A stretch of DNA of 47,230 nucleotides from Nemertoderma westbladi (lineage: Eukaryota > Xenacoelomorpha > Nemertodermatida > Nemertodermatidae), in NCBI GenBank assembly GCA_032718475.1, contig JAUCBJ010001750.1:1-47230 (forward strand), written 5' to 3'. Below are positions 33,470-44,029 of the stretch, piece after piece (the stretch's first letter is position 1; each line of letters starts with the position of its first letter). A program made the translations under genes and the position numbers. The notes below the pieces were generated by a model that saw only the letters and a list, made by a program, of their open reading frames with translations, did not search any database and was not told the DNA's origin.

Positions 33470-34110
33470 GACATAATATTAATAAATTGAAGTAAATAAT
33501 AAAGAGACCGATATACCCATGCTATTATTGTAGCTAAACAATTAATAGTAAATGTTATAGTTTCTAAGAAACTGTACACAATATTCAAATTATATGTTAT
33601 TTAAAATGTTTTACAGTACGAGTCTCTAACTGGATCAAGGGGCATTCCTCCAGACTAATATACACCCTCAATAAAAAACGACAATATTTTAAAACATAGA
33701 ATATTAAATAATCAAGGTACGAGAGACATACACTTTAATCTACATACAATTTTTAAATTCAATATTTAATTTTAATTAATTGGTTCTATAAATTATATAT
33801 TTTCAGTGATTTTAATGTGATTTTAACTTTTAACTTAGCCTGCATACATTCATAAATTTGATTCGTGATCTTAATTAATTTGTACTTATACTTTTTAAAA
33901 TTCAATTTGAGATTTTATCTAATTAGATTTTGTGTCTTGTGTTAAATCGGTGTTAAATACTTTCAGTTTGTCGTGCATATATCTTAACCAGTTGTTGTTT
34001 CGTTTCTATACTAAATTAGTCCTCAATAAATAATCTCAATCCCAAAGGCTTGTAGACGTGTGAGTAACAAACTGCTTAATTTATTGAGTTCATCCCGTGT
34101 GTTTCTAAAA
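33470..34110. other. AT-rich intron sequence
   Basis: Plain AT-rich intron with no gene, ordered repeat or RNA signature that I can see. Confidence 0.4.
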
Positions 34111-34139
34111 TATTCAGTTGGCATTGCCGGTGTAACATG

Positions 34140-34230
34140 CTGAGATAACTCCTCCCAAAATATGACTCCCCAGTCGTCTCAGTCTAGGCTGAGACGACTG
34201 GGGAGTCATTTCAAGTGGGAGTTATCTCAG
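34140..34230. repeat. 43-bp-arm hairpin (foldback element)
   Basis: The left arm ending tgactccccagtcgtctcag is matched exactly in its inner half by the right arm starting ctgagacgactggggagtca, with a six-base loop (tctagg). The outer ends ctgagataactc and gagttatctcag also pair. Weaker complementarity (ccggtgtaacatg against tgtacatcgg) extends the arms outward to about 34125-34246. A transcript across the intron would form a long stem. Confidence 0.85.
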
Positions 34231-34234
34231 CCTT

Positions 34235-35860
34235 GTACATCGGTCACCCTGCGGTTGTATTTATATACTTGAGTTTTATAATTTAAACAATATTGGCTTG
34301 GGACATAATGTCTTTGTGTCTATTACAGTTTGTGTTTTCCCCCTTCACTCTCGGTGGCTGTGACTACCAATAACAGGATTAAAGACAATTTTGAATGCCT
34401 TTTTCCCCGCGCCATTATGCATAACATGGTCGTTTGGGATAAGCTAAATAACCCTCAATAATTTTGGATGTTATTCTTTTAATAATGTTGTTTCTTTCAA
34501 TTAGTTTATAGATGTTAGTTATTAATGAATCTACCGAACTGCCTATTTATCTGTAGCCAAGATACTGCTGCTAACAATCCAACTAATATAGTAGTAACTA
34601 ACACAACCGAGGAGGTTGAACCAATCAGAACGAACCTTATGACTAATGATGGTCACCATGGCACCGAACCATTCCATTGGCTGGGCCAACGGTAGCCTTC
34701 CAACTATTACTATCCCTACCAGGTATAATGGCTATGTTTCCCACTCTATTGTTTTTGTTAATTTTCATTTGTTACCGCAAACTGTTTGCAATAAATATAT
34801 TTTGCATTAAATTGCCAGAAAAATAGGCTGGGAAACCTCCCCTCCGTTTTGTATATTCATGTATCACGTTCTCATTGATAAAATAAATTTCACATTCTCA
34901 TGGATACATTTCACTTTCTCATTGATAAATGTAACCATTCATATGCGAGATGAGTTTTTCTCATTTTCGAAACATAGTAAAATTTATGATTAAATTTTTC
35001 GCTCGAATATAACCCAAAATCGAGAGAAAAATAAATACTTCTTTCACTAGGGAAAAAATTAACCCATAGGATTGCATTGATTTTACTTTTCCCCGGCGAA
35101 AAAGAAGTAAAATATGAAATTGTAAAATATTAAAATATTTTTAATCAATTTTCTTGCATGTTTTGAAAGAGCATCGTTAGTAGATTTGTTAGGCGTGCTA
35201 AAAAACGGAACTCAATATCCAATATTGGTTTATGTAGTTAAGCGGCTCTCTAGATAAGTAATGAATATTCGGAACACTAAATTATTGAACTTTTTTTAAC
35301 TTTTTTTCCCCAAGTAATAATATATAATGAATTGAAATCATGATTATGCAAATTAGTATTGTTTCTCTAAGTCAGCAAATTTTGACTTCGCAAGAGATAC
35401 ATATTATCGCTCTTGGAAATAACCTTATAACTCATTATTACTGTAGTCTACAGTAGAAATTGGTACATATTGTACATTTCCATCCTAAACTAGGCCCCAC
35501 CCTTATGCAGAAACATTAGAGTGATCATCTGAAATATTACAAATCAGTTAAGTTCTTCCCAATTAGGCCATTTATTTATCGATTCTCCAAACAATGTGAC
35601 CCCCGAGAACTGAATTACTAAGTAACAATAATACCTTTGACAACCATAAATATCCCACCGGTAGTGCAACACTACTACAGCTGCTCTCTAGCCCAACCAT
35701 CACTCACTTGTCGTTATCTAAACACGGATTTCATGCCCCTTAGGACCCCAGTATCCCATAGAGTCACAACGATTCATTTTCAAACTCAAACCAAAATTTG
35801 TTTATTAATACCCATGCAGGATAGCTTGGTGAGTCAACAACACTGCCACTCTTGGTAACA
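34235..35860. other. AT-rich intron sequence
   Basis: Intron with short words such as ctcattgataaa repeated loosely near 34870-34930. A 73-codon plus frame at 35637-35858 lies beside the decayed integrase and is not called. Nothing else supported. Confidence 0.4.
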
Positions 35861-35869
35861 AACTTATCA

Positions 35870-36510
35870 GCCAGTACGGCAATATAATGTATGATGCCAC
35901 TCTCTACAGTTTCTATGTAAGATTGAAAGACATCGGATATCATATCATCTTCATGATTTTCAATAACCCTGTGTTCCTACTGTAGTGCTCAAAAATGTAA
36001 CATACCTCTATCGTTTACGTGGATTCTTATGGTTGATCACATACATCGCTTGACCTTTAACCTCAGCTAACCTCCAACCTGCCTTCTGCCTCCCTAGGAG
36101 GATGATGTGCCAGCTTGAGAGTTGGGTTTCTAAATAATCAGTAATTTCAGACAGCTTTTGTCATTCTATAAGCAACCCAAGTCCATACACGGGTGTCATT
36201 GCCAGTCGTTGACGATTTATATATTACCCATGGGATACGTTCAGCAATCTCATACCTAACCCTTCACGCAATATTCTCAAAAATATTCTATGATATCTTT
36301 CAACAGCTCCCTGACTTATAGGATTCTATACGATCCTTGTCGAACATATAACATAGAACATCCTTGCCAAAATAAATACTCTTAGCACGCCGTTAACAAA
36401 TTCAGTACCCGAATCGAACTTTAGAAATTGCGGAACCCCCCAGATAAGACATTTTCCCATAAAAGCACGAGTCACATTCTTAGCAAGGAAATTACCCAAA
36501 CTGTTATGAT
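35870..36510 (-). pseudogene. decayed LTR-retrotransposon integrase fragment
   Basis: Minus-strand translation in shifting frames gives GVPQFLKFDSGTEFVNGVL, then further on NPISQGAVERYHRIFLRIL. These match the integrase core of Ty3/BEL-type retroelements: the G-x-P..l..D-x-GTEF segment with the second catalytic Asp, and the SQGAVER-H segment with the catalytic Glu. Stop codons and frameshifts interrupt it, and nothing recognisable remains of protease, reverse transcriptase or long terminal repeats. It is an old relic in the last anoctamin intron, ending about 100 bases before the terminal exon. Confidence 0.6.
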
Positions 36511-36617
36511 AAACTGTTATGTTACAAAAAGATTGACATAAAATTGTTTATAAACTTGCCTTAATTAATTAATTTATTAATAATAAATAATAATGTTGTT
36601 TTTGTTTCAGCAACTAG

Positions 36618-36801
36618 CAATCGATGGAGTGAATTCTCACTTTCTGTTTACGGAAATATGTCTTTGGTGTCCATGGATACCCGACGCATCGACCTGGTGT
36701 CCATGGATACCCGACGCACCGACCTGGTGTCCATGGATACCCGACGCACCGACCACCTAGGAGGAACACCTTTGAGTCCGACGCATCCCAACTATAAATA
36801 A
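36618..36801 (+). CDS. anoctamin terminal exon with 30-bp in-frame coding repeat
   Basis: Joining the two spare bases of the previous exon to 36618 gives Ile, then 60 open codons to a TAA at 36799-36801. The segment LVSMDTRR(I/T)D is repeated three times in frame (30-base units from about 36664), followed by HLGGTPLSPTHPNYK. The frame fit and the multiple-of-three repeat support coding. The acceptor used here is cagcaactag; a stronger-looking acceptor (tttgtttcag) lies seven bases earlier, at 36610, but its use would end the protein two codons later at TAG. No family homology is expected this far into the tail. AATAAA overlaps the stop codon (36797-36802), with another at about 36905. Confidence 0.6.
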
Positions 36802-36802
36802 A
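36797..36802 (+). promoter_or_regulatory. candidate polyadenylation signal overlapping the stop codon
   Basis: AATAAA shares its TAA with the anoctamin stop codon. A second AATAAA occurs near 36905-36910 in AT-rich DNA. Either could define the transcript end; the second leaves a more usual 3' untranslated length. Confidence 0.35.
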
Positions 36803-37253
36803 CGCACAATTTTAGATATCTGCAATTGTTTGTATACTTTATATTATTGTTGCATGTTAAAAACTCAATCTTTACATTTTTGATATTTTTTACTTTCTAT
36901 TTATAATAAAAACTACTTTTTTATAATTAAGAAAAAATTCCCAATTTATCTTATTTTGCTTCTTATTGTAATGCAATACACCATCTTTATTCTATATTAA
37001 TTTAAATATTTTTTATTCCTAATTTTTCGAAACATTATATGAAACAAACTCTTTCAATTAAAACGAATTTCAGAGAATTACTAACTTGCAGCGAAATAAG
37101 TTACAATCATAAACTAATCGCAACTTAGGAATTAATATATTATATTTGTGGTTAAAAAGGTTAAATTATTCATTTATAGTACATTTAGTACTCATTTGGT
37201 TTAGAATACCCTCAGGGCCTTTCAATAATTATTAATTTATTAAATTAATAACA
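36803..37253. other. AT-rich 3' flank
   Basis: 3' untranslated and intergenic sequence between the terminal exon and the 35-bp array. A/T runs only; no further gene seen. Confidence 0.4.
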
Positions 37254-40200
37254 ACATTCAGTAACATTATCCGTAACGAGTTTGCTAAACATTCAGTAAC
37301 ATTATCCGTAACGAGTTTGCTAAACATTCAGTAACATTATCCGTAACGAGTTTGCTAAACATTCAGTAACACTATCCGTAACGAGTTTGCTAAACATTCA
37401 GTAACATTATCCGTAACGAGTTTGCTAAACATTCAGTAACATTACCCGTAACGAGTTTGCTAAACATTCAGTAACATTATCCGTAACGAGTTTGCTAAAC
37501 ATTCAGTAACATTATCCGTAACGAGTTTGCTAAACATTCAGTAACATTATCCGTAACGAGTTTGCTAAACATTCAGTAACATTATCCGTAACGAGTTTGC
37601 TAAACATTCAGTAACATTATCCGTAACGAGTTTGCTAAACATTCAGTAACATTATCCGTAACGAGTTTGCTAAACATTCAGTAACATTATCCGTAACGAG
37701 TTTGATAAACATTCAGTAACATTATCCGTAACGAGTTTGCTAAACATTCAGTAACATTATCCGTAACGAGTTTGCTAAACATTCAGTAACATTACCCGTA
37801 ACGAGTTTGCTAAACATTCAGTAACACTACCCGTAACGAGTTTGCTAAACATTCAGTAACATTATCCGTAACGAGTTTGCTAAACATTCAGTAACATTAT
37901 CCGTAACGAGTTTGCTAAACATTCAGTAACATTATCCGTAACGAGTTTGCTAAACATTCAGTAACATTATCCGTAACGAGTTTGATAAACATTCAGTAAC
38001 ATTATCCGTAACGAGTTTGCTAAACATTCAGTAACATTATCCGTAACGAGTTTGCTAAACATTCAGTAACATTACCCGTAACGAGTTTGCTAAACATTCA
38101 GTAACACTACCCGTAACGAGTTTGCTAAACATTCAGTAACATTATCCGTAACGAGTTTGCTAAACATTCAGTAACATTATCCGTAACGAGTTTGCTAAAC
38201 ATTCAGTAACATTATCCGTAACGAGTTTGCTAAACATTCAGTAACATTATCCGTAACGAGTTTGATAAACATTCAGTAACATTATCCGTAACGAGTTTGC
38301 TAAACATTCAGTAACATTATCCGTAACGAGTTTGCTAAACATTCAGTAACATTATCCGTAACGAGTTTGCTAAACATTCAGTAACATTATCCGTAACGAG
38401 TTTGCTAAACATTCAGTAACATTATCCGTAACGAGTTTGCTAAACATTCAGTAACATTATCCGTAACGAGTTTGATAAACATTCAGTAACATTATCCGTA
38501 ACGAGTTTGCTAAACATTCAGTAACATTATCCGTAACGAGTTTGCTAAACATTCAGTAACATTACCCGTAACGAGTTTGCTAAACATTCAGTAACACTAC
38601 CCGTAACGAGTTTGCTAAACATTCAGTAACATTATCCGTAACGAGTTTGCTAAACATTCAGTAACATTATCCGTAACGAGTTTGCTAAACATTCAGTAAC
38701 ATTATCCGTAACGAGTTTGCTAAACATTCAGTAACATTATCCGTAACGAGTTTGATAAACATTCAGTAACATTATCCGTAACGAGTTTGCTAAACATTCA
38801 GTAACATTATCCGTAACGAGTTTGCTAAACATTCAGTAACATTATCCGTAACGAGTTTGCTAAACATTCAGTAACATTATCCGTAACGAGTTTGCTAAAC
38901 ATTCAGTAACATTACCCGTAACGAGTTTGCTAAACATTCAGTAACATTATCCGTAACGAGTTTGCTAAACATTCAGTAACATTATCCGTAACGAGTTTGC
39001 TAAACATTCAGTAACATTATCCGTAACGAGTTTGCTAAACATTCAGTAACATTATCCGTAACGAGTTTGCTAAACATTCAGTAACATTATCCGTAACGAG
39101 TTTGCTAAACATTCAGTAACATTATCCGTAACGAGTTTGCTAAACATTCAGTAACATTATCCGTAACGAGTTTGCTAAACATTCAGTAACATTATCCGTA
39201 ACGAGTTTGATAAACATTCAGTAACATTATCCGTAACGAGTTTGCTAAACATTCAGTAACATTATCCGTAACGAGTTTGCTAAACATTCAGTAACATTAC
39301 CCGTAACGAGTTTGCTAAACATTCAGTAACACTACCCGTAACGAGTTTGCTAAACATTCAGTAACATTATCCGTAACGAGTTTGCTAAACATTCAGTAAC
39401 ATTATCCGTAACGAGTTTGCTAAACATTCAGTAACATTATCCGTAACGAGTTTGCTAAACATTCAGTAACATTATCCGTAACGAGTTTGATAAACATTCA
39501 GTAACATTATCCGTAACGAGTTTGCTAAACATTCAGTAACATTATCCGTAACGAGTTTGCTAAACATTCAGTAACATTACCCGTAACGAGTTTGCTAAAC
39601 ATTCAGTAACACTACCCGTAACGAGTTTGCTAAACATTCAGTAACATTATCCGTAACGAGTTTGCTAAACATTCAGTAACATTATCCGTAACGAGTTTGC
39701 TAAACATTCAGTAACATTATCCGTAACGAGTTTGCTAAACATTCAGTAACATTATCCGTAACGAGTTTGATAAACATTCAGTAACATTATCCGTAACGAG
39801 TTTGCTAAACATTCAGTAACATTATCCGTAACGAGTTTGCTAAACATTCAGTAACATTATCCGTAACGAGTTTGCTAAACATTCAGTAACATTATCCGTA
39901 ACGAGTTTGCTAAACATTCAGTAACATTATCCGTAACGAGTTTGCTAAACATTCAGTAACATTATCCGTAACGAGTTTGATAAACATTCAGTAACATTAT
40001 CCGTAACGAGTTTGCTAAACATTCAGTAACATTATCCGTAACGAGTTTGCTAAACATTCAGTAACATTACCCGTAACGAGTTTGCTAAACATTCAGTAAC
40101 ACTACCCGTAACGAGTTTGCTAAACATTCAGTAACATTATCCGTAACGAGTTTGCTAAACATTCAGTAACATTATCCGTAACGAGTTTGCTAAACATTCA

Positions 40201-41034
40201 GTAACATTATCCGTAACGAGTTTGCTAAACATTCAGTAACATTATCCGTAACGAGTTTGATAAACATTCAGTAACATTATCCGTAACGAGTTTGCTAAAC
40301 ATTCAGTAACATTATCCGTAACGAGTTTGCTAAACATTCAGTAACATTATCCGTAACGAGTTTGCTAAACATTCAGTAACATTATCCGTAACGAGTTTGC
40401 TAAACATTCAGTAACATTACCCGTAACGAGTTTGCTAAACATTCAGTAACATTATCCGTAACGAGTTTGCTAAACATTCAGTAACATTATCCGTAACAAG
40501 TTTGCTAAACATTCAGTAACATTATCCGTAACGAGTTTGCTAAACATTCAGTAACATTATCCGTAACGAGTTTGATAAACATTCAGTAACATTATCCGTA
40601 ACGAGTTTGCTAAACATTCAGTAACATTATCCGTAACGAGTTTGCTAAACATTCAGTAACATTACCCGTAACGAGTTTGCTAAACATTCAGTAACATTAC
40701 CCGTAACGAGTTTGCTAAACATTCAGTAACATTATCCGTAACGAGTTTGCTAAACATTCAGTAACATTATCCGTAACAAGTTTGCTAAACATTCAGTAAC
40801 ATTATCCGTAACGAGTTTGCTAAACATTCAGTAACATTATCCGTAACGAGTTTGATAAACATTCAGTAACATTATCCGTAACGAGTTTGCTAAACATTCA
40901 GTAACATTATCCGTAACGAGTTTGCTAAACATTCAGTAACACTACCCGTAACGAGTTTGCTAAACATTCAGTAACATTATCCGTAACGAGTTTGCTAAAC
41001 ATTCAGTAACATTATCCGTAATGAGTTTGCTATT
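37254..41034. repeat. 35-bp minisatellite (about 108 units) with higher-order structure
   Basis: Tandem units of 35 bases containing taacattatccgtaacgag and ending with tttgctaaacattcag run unbroken, with no indels seen. A marker variant (tttgataaac) occurs at 37701, 37981, 38261, 38471, 38751, 39206, 39486, 39766, 39976, 40256, 40571 and 40851. Spacings are 280, 280, 210, 280, 455, then 280, 280, 210, 280, 315 and 280. An eight-unit block is therefore the basic higher-order repeat, and the order 280-280-210-280 occurs twice. Secondary variants (attacccg, cactacccg) follow the same order. No coding. Confidence 0.97.
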
Positions 41035-41310
41035 TATGCCGCCATTCCGACCAGAATAGGTGATTATTCTCAAAAATAAAACTGTAACCTGTTCTATTGT
41101 GCTTAGTTTATTGTTTTGGTTAAAATTTAGGTTAAAATTAGAATTTAACATTGAGGGGGGATATTAATTCGACAAGGCGGGTTTTGCGTCCAGTCCCCCC
41201 CCCCCCCCCCCCCCCCTGTCTCATCAATTCAGGTAGGAAGGTGTGAAACTGCAACTCATTAAAGCAGTTGGCAAGTACATTGTTAATAGTCATGACTCAT
41301 CCATTGTCAT
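41035..41310. other. spacer with poly-C tract
   Basis: Includes a run of 22 C (41195-41216). A 63-codon minus frame here starts in unique DNA and ends in the array, and is not called. Confidence 0.4.
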
Positions 41311-42062
41311 AAAAAAGTTGGTTTTTATTATAAATTATTATTATTATTGTTACCATTATACACATCCCTACTACTAGTATCGACATGCTGCATTACAGCT
41401 GCATTTTTAAGAATTCTGTGCCGGCTTGTCGACAAAATTTCGCCGCCACAACTCCCTATCACCCATGACATTTGCTAGATCATCCGCATCTTCAAGGCCA
41501 GTGTCCTTTAAGATGCGTCTCAAGAAAGTCATGGGCTGTCCACCATGGTTATTCACTCCATGGGGCTGTCAAAGTACAAGATTATGCACTGGCTGGTCCT
41601 CACGGCGAAAGCAATGTCCTGCAAAGCGGAGGCGGCTTTGTTCTAGTGTCAAGCTTGGGGGAACCAATGAGACACCTCCAATGTTATATAGTGTCTGGTT
41701 GGAGATGTGTGCATTGTACTTGACACAATGAACCCGGCGTAGCATTCTTGTGAATGTGCCATCCAGAGATTTTGTGTCCTCAGCAGTTAGAGCCCAGCAT
41801 GGACTCCCATAGAGGAGTACTGGAACTACTGCTGCTCTAAATAATCGGACCTTAATCCGATTAATTCTATGTGACTTCCAAATCCTGGAAAGCCTATTCA
41901 AGGACTTGACTGACTTCCGGATCCATGATCCCAGGTAACAGAAAACAAATCCCCAAAGATGGTACAGAGTACATACCAATCGTACGTACTCTGTACCATC
42001 TTTAGGGATGTGTATGTTGGTAACAATAATAGTAATAATTTATAATAAAAACCAATTTTTTT
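41311..42062. mobile_element. inverted-repeat element (MITE-like) split by a LINE insertion
   Basis: Left arm 41311-41370 (ttggtttttattataaatta ... acacatcccta) is the inverse of 42001-42055 with few differences. The stem resumes inside, where 41954-41972 (aaagatggtacagagtac) pairs with 41985-42003. Removing the inserted LINE restores one continuous arm (..cacatccct/aaagatgg..), so the original element was about 165 bases, almost wholly palindromic, with a short centre near 41975. The LINE entered its left arm. Confidence 0.85.
41371..41947 (-). mobile_element. 5'-truncated family 2 LINE fragment inside the MITE-like element
   Basis: About 575 bases matching the C-terminal end of the family 2 element, from FCYLGSWI on through RLRFAGHCFRRED, with a short (TAG)3 tail at 41371-41379. 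It contains a roughly 30-base deletion and smaller losses relative to the inner copy (KSV-KSLNRLSR instead of the longer segment). The flanks acatcccta (41362-41370) and aaatcccca (41948-41956) look like a 9-base target-site duplication with two changes. Confidence 0.85.
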
Positions 42063-42303
42063 TTATTTTTTGGCAAAAAATCGACCCGATATTTCAATGA
42101 GGCTGCTAACAAATGCAACGCAATAAATACGCAACAATATTTTTTCTCCAAAATTGGAGTCATAATTAAGAAATTGTTATAAGTGGAGTTGAGTTACATA
42201 AGTTCTGTAGCAGCGACATTATTTTAAACGTTTAATTATTATCGTACGGATGGAAATGCTTATTTTTTTTATAAGCTAAACTATAATTCCAGTATAATTA
42301 CGG
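42063..42303. other. AT-rich spacer
   Basis: AT-rich intergenic sequence between the MITE-like element and the 24-bp array; nothing supported. Confidence 0.4.
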
Positions 42304-42643
42304 GGGATAGTCCACCACACTTATACTAAAATAGTCCACCACACTTATACTAAAATAGTCCACCACACTTATACTAAAATAGTCCACCACACTTATACTA
42401 AAATAGTCCACCACACTTATACTAAAATAGTCCACCACACTTATACTAAAATAGTCCACCACACTTATACTAAAATAGTCCACCACAGTTATACTAAAAT
42501 AGTCCACCACACTTATACTAAAATAGTCCACCACACTTATACTAAAATAGTCCACCACACTTATACTAAAATAGTCCACCACACTTATACTAAAATAGTC
42601 CACCACACTTATACTAAAATAGTCCACCACACTTATACAAAAA
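42304..42643. repeat. 24-bp tandem repeat (14 units)
   Basis: Units of 24 bases containing atagtccaccacacttatac followed by taaa, nearly identical; one unit has acagtt. Because 24 is a multiple of three, one minus-strand frame stays open and reads as a repeated octapeptide (FSISVVDY); there is no other sign of a gene. Confidence 0.95.
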
Positions 42644-42649
42644 TTGGGG

Positions 42650-43253
42650 TAGAATATTTTTCTTAATTTCAAACAAAAACAATTACCGTTACATCTACAT
42701 ATACTTGTGTATATTATCTACATACACATATACAGTTACATCTTAAATTCCTATTTTCATTACAGTAAGTAGCCTAGCGGTAGGCTACCTGTACATTACA
42801 GTAGGTAGCCTAGCTGTACCTGTACAGTTGGCCTACCAAATTAAAAAGCAGATTTATTACGCATCCAGGAACACACAAAGCGAAAGTTAATTAGATCGAG
42901 CTGCTTTTTATTTTTCAGTTTATTTATTTTACGAATGAGATAGTGTGAAGTGCTTTAGTATTTCCTTTGTGCCAAATATATTAAGCTATTGCTGGTGTTT
43001 GCCTACCGGTAGCCAACTAATCAATGCAAATTTACCTTTCTCACACCTCAGCTGTGCGAATAGAGTAATTAAATGGGCCTTTGAGCTGCTAGAAGCGTGT
43101 CCAGCTAAAAGTTGTAATTAAATCGCTGAGATCGTAGAATTACAATGTTACCCATAGGGCTACTCTCTATATATATTTTATGCAGTTTTTTTTGTAATTT
43201 GTAATTCCGCTGTTCCATAAATTCGTTTTATCTACTGTAATACGTTTCTCTTC
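42650..43253. other. AT-rich spacer with small inverted repeats
   Basis: Contains short palindromic words near 42763-42840 (gtagcctagcggtaggctac) and otherwise AT-rich DNA. No gene seen. Confidence 0.4.
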
Positions 43254-44026
43254 TACGATTCTCCATAGTTGTCGCAATTTCGTTTCTCCCAAGTTCAGTA
43301 TCCCTTTCAAGTTGATCTATATATGTTATGGCCGGTCGTCCACGACTACGCTTTCCATGAGTTGGTTGCCAGAGAAGTAGATCTGTTATGACCTCGTCTT
43401 TACTTCGCCAGCAGTGCCCACTGAATCTTAATCTGCGTTCACGGAGGGTGGTTGATACAGGTGGTATTGTACCATAAAGCTCGGCGTTTGTCATGTGTTG
43501 TCTCCAGCTGATGTTTAGGGCTGCCCTTAGTAGTCTTGTGTAGCAACCATCAATTCGTTGTTCAAGTGATTTAGTCAGTGTCCAGGTCTCACCCCCGTAT
43601 AAAAATACACTTTCCACTGTGGCTCGAAAGAACTTGGTCTTCAGGTGCCTGGAGAGATCTGATTTCCAGATGGTATCCATTTTTGATAGAGCTACCCAAG
43701 CCTTTGCTTTCCTAACTTCTATGTCCTTTTTGCTACTCTCTATCCATGATCCAAGGTACTGGAAGTCATCGACCTTCCTTAGTTGATTATTATCAATGGT
43801 TGTCAAGTTTCCATCAACATTAAAGGTCATGAATTCGGTCTTGGTAGCATTTATATGCAATCCAACCTCCTTAGCAGCCCTCTCCACTTTATTTAGTAGG
43901 ACCTGTGCATCTGCTAGAGTATTAGAGAGCAGGGCGATGTCATCCGCAAAGTTGGTGTCTGTGACTGTAGTTGCCGGATATCTACTACTTCTGCGTTCTT
44001 GAAGTGTGAATCCCAGATCTTCACCT
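43254..44026 (-). mobile_element. family 1 LINE fragment (reverse transcriptase C-terminus)
   Basis: About 770 bases closely matching 17508-18260 of the family 1 copy, on the opposite strand. It covers motif C (FADDIALLS, plus-strand position about 43935), the thumb and the C-terminal domain, and keeps the 14 bases missing from the copy at 15894. A one-base or small change near 43898 splits the frame upstream of motif C, leaving 219 open codons (43228-43887). Homology ends at GAGAATCG near 43254, before the (TAG)n tail, so both ends are lost. Confidence 0.9.
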
Positions 44027-44029
44027 TCA

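Noticed and set aside
32611-33588. SARLG- and AEPSR-repeat proteins on both strands
   Set aside because: Open in all frames only because of the stop-free pentanucleotide repeat.
37254-41034. CRISPR array (regular 35-bp repeats)
   Set aside because: Units are directly contiguous with no unique spacers, and the context is a eukaryotic genome; it is a minisatellite.
42298-42672. FSISVVDY octapeptide-repeat frame
   Set aside because: Produced by a 24-bp tandem repeat whose length is a multiple of three; no flanking coding signal.
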